A DNA stretch of 12,030 bases from Rhodospirillales bacterium. Its GTDB lineage: Bacteria; Pseudomonadota; Alphaproteobacteria; CACIAM-22H2. The notes beneath the pieces are model-generated. The model searched no databases. It had not been told where the DNA came from and saw nothing but the letters and a program-made list of their open reading frames with translations. The translations under genes were made by a program, and so were the position numbers. Positions 7,107 through 12,030 of this stretch are shown one piece after another (the stretch's first letter is position 1; every line of letters starts with the position of its first letter). The stretch covers positions 1 to 12,030 of the forward strand of contig JACQAF010000223.1 of the NCBI GenBank assembly GCA_016195145.1, read 5' to 3'.

Positions 7107-7582
7107 GACGCGGCGGAAAGCGGCAGGGTTTGCGGCAGCCGGCCGGTCTGGCGCAGCGCCTCGCCGAGGACGATGGCGGCGGCCAGCGCGACATTGAGCG
7201 AACGCCGGCCGGCGACCATCGGGATGACGAGGCGGGCATCGGCCGCGGCATGAACCGCCGCCGGCACGCCGGCGCTCTCGCGCCCGACCATCAGCGTATC
7301 GTCGGCGCGGAAGGCGAAATCGGCATAGGGCGTATCGCCGGCCGTGGTCAGCAGGACAAGCCGCCCCCGGCCGGCCTGGGCCTCGCGATAGGCCGGCCAC
7401 GACGCATGGCGGGCAAGCTCGACCCCGGCGAGATAATCCATCCCGGCGCGGCGCAGCCGCCGGTCGGACCAGACGAAGCCGCATGGCTCGATCAGATCGA
7501 CGCCAACGCCAAGACAGGCGGCGAGGCGCAGCATCGCGCCGGTGTTCTGGGGGATGTCGGGTTCGAAAAGAGCGAGTCGCAT
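7103..7582 (-). CDS. trmL: tRNA (cytidine(34)/uridine(34)-2'-O)-methyltransferase TrmL (SPOUT family)
   Basis: A 159-residue SPOUT-class methyltransferase. It uses S-adenosylmethionine to methylate the 2'-OH of the wobble base of certain leucine tRNAs. The N-terminus MRLALFEPDIPQNTGAMLRLAACLG is characteristic of the YibK/TrmL family. The trefoil-knot SAM site appears as LMVGRESAGVP (97-107) and VIPMVAGRRSLNVALAAAI (119-137). Length fits the family. The ATG at 7582 is chosen because family members begin at this residue; the frame continues upstream (for example ATG 7636) without conserved sequence. No Shine-Dalgarno is seen; the stretch before the ATG is pyrimidine-rich. It is the first gene of a two-gene operon with hemF and is divergent from petA. 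A consensus -10 element lies about 80 bases upstream. Confidence 0.93.
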   Translation of the reverse strand: MRLALFEPDIPQNTGAMLRLAACLGVGVDLIEPCGFVWSDRRLRRAGMDYLAGVELARHASWPAYREAQAGRGRLVLLTTAGDTPYADFAFRADDTLMVGRESAGVPAAVHAAADARLVIPMVAGRRSLNVALAAAIVLGEALRQTGRLPQTLPLSAAS

Positions 7583-7642
7583 GGGGAAGAAAACCGGCCG
7601 GTTCGGGGTGGGATTGCAGGGGACGCTGCCGGGCATAAAACT

Positions 7643-7671
7643 TTGCAAGCGCGTTTAAATTGAATTATACC
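7643..7671 (+). promoter_or_regulatory. Candidate sigma-70-type promoter for petABC
   Basis: TTGCAA (7643-7648) and TATACC (7666-7671) are separated by 17 bases, each matching 4 of 6 consensus positions. Transcription would begin near 7678, leaving a leader of about 190 bases before petA. The only AT-rich block in the spacer supports it. It overlaps the opposing trmL-hemF promoter candidate. Alphaproteobacterial promoters vary, so this is a prediction only. Confidence 0.4.
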
Positions 7672-7692
7672 CGTGCCGCAGTGCGCGGTCAT
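7664..7692 (-). promoter_or_regulatory. Candidate sigma-70-type promoter for trmL-hemF
   Basis: On the minus strand, ATGACC (7692-7687) and a perfect TATAAT (7669-7664) are separated by 17 bases. Transcription would begin near 7657, about 75 bases before the trmL ATG. The -10 element lies on the same bases as the -10 of the petABC candidate, so the two polymerases could not bind at once. Confidence 0.5.
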
Positions 7693-7776
7693 CCGGCCTG
7701 CGCGCGACATACGGCTTTCGTGGAGCTGCGGCAGGTTGTCGCATGGCGCGCAGCGCTGCGGCGATGCAAACGATCC

Positions 7777-7821
7777 GTTCCGTTTCGTGCCGTCCCCGTT
7801 CGGGCGGTCCCGGATCGGGTC
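7777..7821 (+). repeat. Degenerate 15-bp tandem repeat in the petABC leader
   Basis: Three units beginning GTTCC/GTCCC at 7777, 7792 and 7807, each 15 bases: GTTCCGTTTCGTGCC, GTCCCCGTTCGGGCG, GTCCCGGATCGGGTC. The second and third each contain a small CCCG/CGGG inverted repeat, which could form short hairpins in the leader mRNA. The units are quite divergent, so this may be chance in GC-rich DNA. Confidence 0.3.
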
Positions 7822-7853
7822 GTCGGGGCCGCCAAGGTGGTCGATAGGGTATC

Positions 7854-7859
7854 GAAGGG
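7854..7859 (+). promoter_or_regulatory. Ribosome binding site deciding the petA start
   Basis: GAAGGG lies 7 bases before ATG 7867. It supports this start over the longer open frame that extends back to 7660, and it places the Tat signal at the expected distance from the N-terminus. Confidence 0.75.
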
Positions 7860-7866
7860 TAACAAC

Positions 7867-8451
7867 ATGGCCAATCCAGCACAGTCAGCAATGGCGCAGT
7901 CGGCAGTGACGCACGCCGCGGGCGGAGGTCACGGGGCGGAAGGCACCCGCCGCGATTTCCTTTATATCGCCGCCGGCGCGTTCGGCGCGGTCGGTACGGC
8001 GCTTGCGCTGTGGCCGTTCATCAACTCGATGAATCCCTCGGCCGACGTGCTTGCCCTTTCTTCGGTCGAGGTCGATCTGACGCCGATGCAGCTCGGCCAG
8101 CGCATCACCGTGGCATGGCGCGGCAAGCCGGTGTTTATCGACCGCCGCACGCCCGAACAGATCGCCAGGGCCCAGGCCGACAACACCGCCGATCTGCCCG
8201 ACCCGCAGACCGACAAGGCGCGGGTCAAGAAACCGGAATGGCTGATCATGGTCGGCGTGTGCACCCATCTTGGCTGCGTGCCGCTCGGCCAGAAGGCGAC
8301 CGATCCGCGCGGCGATTTCGGCGGCTGGTTCTGCCCCTGCCACGGCTCGCATTACGACACCTCGGGCCGCATCCGCAAGGGACCGGCGCCGAAGAATTTG
8401 CCTATTCCCGAATACGCCTTCCTCGACGACAACAAAGTCCGCATCGGTTGA
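7867..8451 (+). CDS. petA: Ubiquinol-cytochrome c reductase Rieske iron-sulfur subunit
   Basis: A 194-residue [2Fe-2S] protein of the cytochrome bc1 complex. It takes the first electron from ubiquinol at the Qo site and passes it to cytochrome c1, with its head domain in the periplasm. Cluster ligands are in CTHLGC (C132, H134) and CPCHGS (C156... box, using C156 and H159), with the disulfide pair C137 and C158. A Tat-type motif TRRDFL (27-32) precedes a single uncleaved membrane anchor (about 33-52), so the folded protein would be exported by Tat. The segment RRTPEQIARAQADNTADLPDPQTDKARVKKPEWL between anchor and cluster is the insert typical of alphaproteobacterial Rieske proteins. It is first in the petABC operon; its stop is 11 bases before petB. 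Confidence 0.97.
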   Translation: MANPAQSAMAQSAVTHAAGGGHGAEGTRRDFLYIAAGAFGAVGTALALWPFINSMNPSADVLALSSVEVDLTPMQLGQRITVAWRGKPVFIDRRTPEQIARAQADNTADLPDPQTDKARVKKPEWLIMVGVCTHLGCVPLGQKATDPRGDFGGWFCPCHGSHYDTSGRIRKGPAPKNLPIPEYAFLDDNKVRIG

Positions 8452-8462
8452 GGCCCCCACCC

Positions 8463-9731
8463 ATGGCGAACACTTCCGCTCCGAAGCCGGCATTCATGAA
8501 CAACCCGATGGTCAAGTGGATCGACTATCGGCTGCCGATTTTCACCTTCATGCACCACGAGCTGCATGAATATCCGACCCCCAAGAACCTCAATTACTGG
8601 TGGAATTTCGGCTCGCTCGCCGGAATCATGCTGGTGGTGATGATCGTCAGCGGCATTGTGCTGGCCATGCACTACACGCCGCATGTCGACTTCGCCTTCA
8701 ATTCGGTCGAGCGGATCATGCGCGACGTCAATTCGGGCTGGCTGATCCGCTACATCCACATGAACGGCGGGTCGATGTTCTTCATCGCCGTCTATATCCA
8801 TATCTTCCGCGGCCTCTATTACGGTTCGTACAAGGCGCCGCGCGAGGTGTTGTGGTGGCTCGGCATCATCATCCTGCTGCTGATGATGGCCACCGCCTTC
8901 CTCGGCTACGTGCTCCCCTGGGGCCAGATGAGCTACTGGGGCGCGACCGTCATCACCAATCTGTTCTCGGCTTTCCCCCTGATCGGCGATCCGATCGTCA
9001 CTTGGCTGTGGGGCGGTTTCTCGGTCGACAACCCGACGCTCAACCGCTTCTTCTCGCTGCACTATCTCCTGCCGTTCGTCATTGTCGGCGTGGTGGTGCT
9101 GCATCTGGTGGCGTTGCATACGCACGGCTCGGGCAATCCGGTCGGCATCGACACCAAGGGCCCGCAGGACAAGATCCCCTTCCATCCGTATTACACGGTG
9201 AAGGATCTGTTCGGTCTCGGCGTGTTCTTCCTCGTCTTCGCCGCGATCGTGTTCTTCGCGCCCAACATGTTGGGCGAGCCGGATAACTACATTCCGGCCA
9301 ACCCGCTGCAGACGCCGCCGCATATCGTGCCCGAATGGTACCTGTTGCCGTTCTACGCCATCCTGCGCTCGATCCCGAGCAAGCTGATCGGCGTGCTGGC
9401 GATGTTCGGCTCGATCTTCATCCTGTTCATCCTGCCATGGCTCGACACCAGCCGGGTGCGCAGCGCGCGCTTCCGGCCCATCTACCGCATCTTCTTCTGG
9501 CTCTTCCTTATCGACTGCGTAGTGCTGGGCTGGATCGGGGCCAATCCGCCGGAGGGATATTTCCTCCTCATCGGCCGGCTCGCCACGGCATGGTATTTCC
9601 TCCACTTCCTGATCATCCTGCCGCTGCTCGGCTGGTTCGAGCGACCGTTGCCGTTGCCGACCAGCATCAGCGAACCGGTGCTCAAGGGCGGCGGGTCCGT
9701 CGCCGCCGCCAAGCCGATGGAGAAAGCCTAA
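8463..9731 (+). CDS. petB: Ubiquinol-cytochrome c reductase cytochrome b subunit
   Basis: A 422-residue integral membrane subunit that binds two b hemes and forms both quinone sites of bc1, so it carries the proton-translocating Q cycle. The heme ligands are H99, H113, H200 and H214, in pairs 14 residues apart as in full-length bacterial cytochrome b. The Qo motif PEWY is at 290-293, in PHIVPEWYLLPFYAILRSIP. About eight membrane helices are seen, and the b6 and subunit-IV-like halves are fused in one chain, as in proteobacterial bc1 rather than b6f. The ATG at 8463 has GAGG (8450-8453) 9 bases upstream, overlapping the petA stop. Its TAA stop overlaps the petC ATG by one base (TAATG), so the two are coupled. 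Confidence 0.98.
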   Translation: MANTSAPKPAFMNNPMVKWIDYRLPIFTFMHHELHEYPTPKNLNYWWNFGSLAGIMLVVMIVSGIVLAMHYTPHVDFAFNSVERIMRDVNSGWLIRYIHMNGGSMFFIAVYIHIFRGLYYGSYKAPREVLWWLGIIILLLMMATAFLGYVLPWGQMSYWGATVITNLFSAFPLIGDPIVTWLWGGFSVDNPTLNRFFSLHYLLPFVIVGVVVLHLVALHTHGSGNPVGIDTKGPQDKIPFHPYYTVKDLFGLGVFFLVFAAIVFFAPNMLGEPDNYIPANPLQTPPHIVPEWYLLPFYAILRSIPSKLIGVLAMFGSIFILFILPWLDTSRVRSARFRPIYRIFFWLFLIDCVVLGWIGANPPEGYFLLIGRLATAWYFLHFLIILPLLGWFERPLPLPTSISEPVLKGGGSVAAAKPMEKA

Positions 9732-10489
9732 TGCGGAAGCTTGTCTTCGCGCTCGTCGCTTCCGCGACCCTCGTCGCCTCGACCGCCGCTTTCGCCGCCG
9801 AGGCGGCCGCGCCGCCGTCGCAGTCGTGGTCCTTCTCGGGCGTCTTCGGCACCTTCGACCGGGCGGCCGCGCAGCGCGGTTATCAGGTCTATAAGGAAGT
9901 CTGCTCGGCCTGCCATTCGCTAAGCCAGATCCGCTTCCGCAACCTCCAGGATCTCGGCTTCAGCGAGGACGAGGTGAAAGCGCTTGCGGCCGGCTACGAG
10001 GTGACCGACGGCCCCAATGACGAAGGCCAGATGTTCCAGCGTCCGGCCAAGCCGGCCGACCGCTTCGTGGCGCCGTTCCCCAACGAAAAGGCCGCGCGCG
10101 CGGCCAATAACAGCGCCTATCCGCCGGATCTGTCGCTGATGACCAAGGCGCGCAAGGACGGGGCCAATTACGTCTATGCGCTGCTCACCGGCTATGGCGA
10201 ACCGCCGGCCGCAGCCAAGCTGATGGAGGGGATGAACTATAACAAGTTCTTCCCCGGCAACCAGATCGCCATGGGCCAGCCGCTCAATCCCGAACAGGTG
10301 GCCTATACCGACGGCACCAAGGCGACGGTCGAACAGATGTCGCATGACGTCGTCACCTTTCTCGCCTGGTCGGCCGAGCCCGAGCTTGAGGCGCGCAAAC
10401 GCCTCGGCGTGAAGGTGCTCCTGTTCCTGCTGGTGCTGACCGCGCTCCTCTACGCGGTGAAGCGCAAGGTCTGGCGCAACGCCCACTGA
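9731..10489 (+). CDS. petC: Ubiquinol-cytochrome c reductase cytochrome c1
   Basis: A 252-residue periplasmic c-type cytochrome anchored in the inner membrane. It accepts electrons from the Rieske protein and passes them to a soluble or membrane-bound cytochrome c. A Sec signal peptide is present (MRKLVFALVASATLVASTAAFAAEA, cleavage near residues 22-23). Heme is attached at CSACH (58-62), and M181 in GNQIAMGQPL is the sixth ligand. A C-terminal helix (about 226-243) followed by KRKVWR holds the protein in the membrane. It matches the separate cytochrome c1 gene type, as in Rhodobacter, not the fused fbcH form of Bradyrhizobium. It is the last gene of the operon and is followed 26 bases later by an intrinsic terminator. 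Confidence 0.97.
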   Translation: MRKLVFALVASATLVASTAAFAAEAAAPPSQSWSFSGVFGTFDRAAAQRGYQVYKEVCSACHSLSQIRFRNLQDLGFSEDEVKALAAGYEVTDGPNDEGQMFQRPAKPADRFVAPFPNEKAARAANNSAYPPDLSLMTKARKDGANYVYALLTGYGEPPAAAKLMEGMNYNKFFPGNQIAMGQPLNPEQVAYTDGTKATVEQMSHDVVTFLAWSAEPELEARKRLGVKVLLFLLVLTALLYAVKRKVWRNAH

Positions 10490-10515
10490 CGACGGCGCCA
10501 AGGGCCGAATATGCG

Positions 10516-10542
10516 AAGGGCGGGTCGTTGACCCGCCCTTTT
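10516..10542 (+). terminator. Rho-independent terminator of petABC
   Basis: A perfect 11-base-pair stem, AAGGGCGGGTC (10516-10526) with GACCCGCCCTT (10530-10540), around a 3-base loop. The end of the stem continues into TTTT (10539-10542) on the plus strand. It sits 26 bases after the petC stop. The reverse strand lacks a long T-run, so it should act mainly on petABC transcripts. Confidence 0.92.
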
Positions 10543-10567
10543 CGTTGCGCGTGTTGTTATGCCGGGC

Positions 10568-10714
10568 CTAAAGACAGCCGACCCAGCTCGAATCAAGCAG
10601 GATCGCCGCCCCGCGCGCGAACCACAGATAGCCCGCGCCGAATAGCACGGCGGCCAGACCGCCGAGGACGGCAAGGCGCGGGGCAAGGCGGGGCAGGGCG
10701 GCGGTCGGGTTCAT
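10568..10714 (-). CDS. Small single-helix membrane protein (unknown function)
   Basis: A 48-residue protein: a short Pro/Arg-containing start, one membrane helix (about residues 14-33, LAVLGGLAAVLFGAGYLWFA), then the tail RGAAILLDSSWVGCL. A Cys sits next to the last residue. Positive charge before the helix suggests the N-terminus stays in the cytoplasm or that the segment acts as an uncleaved signal. The ATG at 10714 is 10 bases after the MFS stop, so the two are likely cotranscribed; the longer frame from 10750 would overlap the MFS gene. I have an impression of similar short proteins with an RG(P/A)AILLD tail in other Proteobacteria, but cannot confirm it here. Function unknown. It converges on the petABC terminator. 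Confidence 0.55.
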   Translation of the reverse strand: MNPTAALPRLAPRLAVLGGLAAVLFGAGYLWFARGAAILLDSSWVGCL

Positions 10715-10724
10715 CGCCGCCAGC

Positions 10725-11930
10725 CTAGGCCACGCCGCCGGCGGTCGCAAGCCGGGGCACTGGCCGTTCGGCGATCGGGAGATGGAGCGCCGCGGCGATA
10801 AGGCCGAGGGCGACGCTCAGCCACCACATCGCATCGTAAGAACCGGTCAGGTCATAGGCGTAGCCGCCGAGCCAGGCGCCCATGGAGCTGCCGGCCTGGT
10901 GGCTGAGGAAAACGACGCCGTACAGCATCGACATATAGGCCGGGCCGAAAATATGCACGACCAGACCGCTGGTCAGCGGCACCGTGCCGAGCCACAGCAG
11001 GCCGAGGGCGGCGGCGAAGATCAGCACTGAGGTTTCCGACAGCGGCATGGCAATGAACAGTAGGAACACGCCGGCCCGCGCCAGATAGAGCGCGCTCAGC
11101 ACGTTCTTTTTCTGATAACGCGCGCCAAGCATGCCGCAGCCATAGGTGCCGATGATATTGAACAGCCCGACCAGGGCGAGCGCCCAGGCGCCGAGCCAGT
11201 CGGGCAATCCCTTGTCGGCGAGAAAGGCCGGCAGATGGGTGGCGACGAACACCACCTGAAAGCCGCAGACGAAAAATCCGGTGGTCAATAGCCAGAAGCC
11301 GCGGTGACGAAAGGCTTCGCCGAGGGCCGCGCCGATGGTCTGGGCGTGTCCGGCGCGGCTTCGCGACGTGTCGCCGGCGATGCCGGCCGATAGCGGCACC
11401 ATGATCAGCGCGGTCGCGGCCAGCACCAGCAGCGCCGGCGACCAGCCGATAGCGTCGATCAGCACATGCCCGTAGGGAACCACGGCGAACTGGCCGAACG
11501 AGCCCCCGGCGGCGCACAGGCCGAGCGCCATGCTGCGTTTTTCCGGTGGCGCAAAACGCCCAACCGCGCCCAACACAACCGAGAATCCCGCGCCGCCGAG
11601 CCCGATGCCGACCAGCACGTTGCCGAAGATCAGGTTGGCGCCGCTCGTCGCCTGCGACATGGCGAGAAGACCGACGGCATAGACCGCCCCGCCGGCGGCG
11701 GCGACACGGGCCGAACCGTAGCGGTCGGCGATCGCGCCCAGGAACGGCGTCGTCAGGCCCCAGAGCAGGTTCTGGAGCGCGATGCCGAAGGCGAAGGACT
11801 CGCGCCCGATCGATAGGTCGAAACTGACCGGCTTGAGAAGCAGGCCGAACGTGGCGCGCAACCCGGTCGCCAGGGTCAGGATCAGCCCGCCGCAGAGAAT
11901 CACGATCCATATACGTCGCTGCATCGCCAT
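10725..11930 (-). CDS. MFS transporter (monocarboxylate/YcxA-like family)
   Basis: A 401-residue inner-membrane transporter with about 12 helices in two halves joined by a hydrophilic loop (about 186-210). The MFS loop 2-3 motif is present as GAIADRYGSARV (65-76). N-terminal RATFGLLLKPVSFDLSIGRESFAFGIALQNLLWG and C-terminal SMLYGVVFLSHQAGSSMGAWLGGYAYDLTGSYDAMW resemble the branch of MFS carriers related to monocarboxylate and oxalate/formate transporters. Substrate and direction cannot be read from sequence. The ATG at 11930 is chosen for GAGGAG (11940-11945) 9 bases upstream; the next ATG (11924) is 15 bases from it, and an ATG at 11981 would add residues with no membrane or family character. 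A 48-residue membrane protein gene follows 10 bases downstream. Confidence 0.9.
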   Translation of the reverse strand: MAMQRRIWIVILCGGLILTLATGLRATFGLLLKPVSFDLSIGRESFAFGIALQNLLWGLTTPFLGAIADRYGSARVAAAGGAVYAVGLLAMSQATSGANLIFGNVLVGIGLGGAGFSVVLGAVGRFAPPEKRSMALGLCAAGGSFGQFAVVPYGHVLIDAIGWSPALLVLAATALIMVPLSAGIAGDTSRSRAGHAQTIGAALGEAFRHRGFWLLTTGFFVCGFQVVFVATHLPAFLADKGLPDWLGAWALALVGLFNIIGTYGCGMLGARYQKKNVLSALYLARAGVFLLFIAMPLSETSVLIFAAALGLLWLGTVPLTSGLVVHIFGPAYMSMLYGVVFLSHQAGSSMGAWLGGYAYDLTGSYDAMWWLSVALGLIAAALHLPIAERPVPRLATAGGVA

Positions 11931-11939
11931 AGCGCCAAT

Positions 11940-11945
11940 CTCCTC
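11940..11945 (-). promoter_or_regulatory. Ribosome binding site deciding the MFS start
   Basis: GAGGAG on the minus strand, 9 bases before ATG 11930. It favours this codon over ATG 11924 and over the longer frame from ATG 11981. Confidence 0.75.
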
Positions 11946-11976
11946 GGTCCGGCGGGCCGCCCGTTCGTCGCCGCCA

Positions 11977-12006
11977 ACCATACGGCCCCGATAGGAAAAT
12001 CGGCAA
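11977..12006 (-). promoter_or_regulatory. Weak candidate promoter for the MFS gene
   Basis: On the minus strand TTGCCG (12006-12001) and TATGGT (11982-11977) lie 18 bases apart, each matching 4 of 6 consensus positions. The start would fall near 11970, about 40 bases before the MFS ATG. The rest of 11946-12030 shows nothing else I can support. Confidence 0.25.
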
Positions 12007-12030
12007 GGTCGGGGTCTCGGGGCGGGCGCG

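Larger units (their letters stand above)
7583..7866. other. Divergent intergenic region between trmL and petA
   Basis: This 284-base spacer is the longest noncoding stretch in the window. Its only AT-rich block is about 7634-7670, containing candidate promoters facing both ways. From there to petA the DNA is GC-rich and holds a degenerate 15-base tandem repeat. The petA frame stays open back to a TTG at 7660, but the extension has no family similarity and the good ribosome binding site is just before ATG 7867. I therefore treat the region as a leader of roughly 190 bases rather than coding. Confidence 0.7.

Noticed and set aside
7107..7484. 126-residue upstream extension of the hemF frame
   Set aside because: It lies within trmL in another frame, has no HemF similarity, and the ATGA overlap at 7103-7106 gives a natural start.
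7655..7669. Possible CtrA-type site (TTAA-N7-TTAA) in the trmL-petA spacer
   Set aside because: Only the first TTAA (7655-7658) matches; the second half-site reads TATA at 7666-7669. Better explained as part of the promoter.
7660..7866. 69-residue N-terminal extension of the petA frame from TTG 7660
   Set aside because: It would put the Tat motif nearly 100 residues from the N-terminus, overlaps the candidate -10 elements, and ignores the good ribosome binding site before ATG 7867.
8352..9605. 417-residue minus-strand open frame opposite petA-petB
   Set aside because: It is antisense to cytochrome b, whose heme ligands and PEWY motif are certain. Its Glu/His/Asp-rich product mirrors hydrophobic codons read in reverse.
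1..12030. Mobile element, phage, defence island or CRISPR array
   Set aside because: No transposase, integrase, long terminal repeats or regularly spaced repeats were seen. Gene content is core metabolism, respiration and tRNA maintenance.

Overview
This is a GC-rich, densely packed chromosomal window that looks alphaproteobacterial, most likely from an aerobic member related to Rhodospirillales. The evidence is the three-subunit fbcFBC-type cytochrome bc1 operon with a Tat-targeted Rieske protein, the class II CCA-adding enzyme beside a DUF6111 protein and a CoA-type Nudix hydrolase, and a MoxR-DUF58-DUF4159 operon. I see no mobile element, phage gene, CRISPR array, rRNA or tRNA. The content is core-genome housekeeping, and I do not see strong evidence for a previously undescribed system.

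Layout. (1) 1-3316, minus strand: moxR, a DUF58 gene and a DUF4159/BatA-like gene, in that transcription order; the last runs off the left edge. (2) 3345-6161, plus strand: a DUF1285 gene, a CoA pyrophosphatase-type Nudix gene, a DUF6111 two-helix membrane protein and a CCA tRNA nucleotidyltransferase, tightly coupled; the first two overlap by ATGA. Only 28 bases separate this cluster from the divergent moxR operon. (3) 7582 down to 6237, minus strand: trmL (wobble-position tRNA 2'-O-methyltransferase) and hemF (oxygen-dependent coproporphyrinogen oxidase), also overlapping by ATGA and convergent with cca. (4) 7583-7866: a 284-base divergent spacer with candidate back-to-back promoters that overlap each other. 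(5) 7867-10489, plus strand: petA-petB-petC, encoding the whole catalytic core of cytochrome bc1, followed by a strong intrinsic terminator. (6) 11930 down to 10568, minus strand: an MFS transporter and a 48-residue single-helix membrane protein, convergent with petABC.

How the genes relate. HemF makes protoporphyrinogen IX on the aerobic route to heme, and the bc1 complex next door carries two b hemes and one c heme; a shared divergent control region could tie heme supply to respiratory-chain synthesis. The MoxR, DUF58 and DUF4159 proteins resemble the aerotolerance-type/MoxR chaperone systems: an AAA+ ATPase, a soluble von Willebrand-A-like protein and a membrane-anchored partner. The substrate is unknown. 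TrmL and CCA transferase both act on tRNA but lie in different operons.
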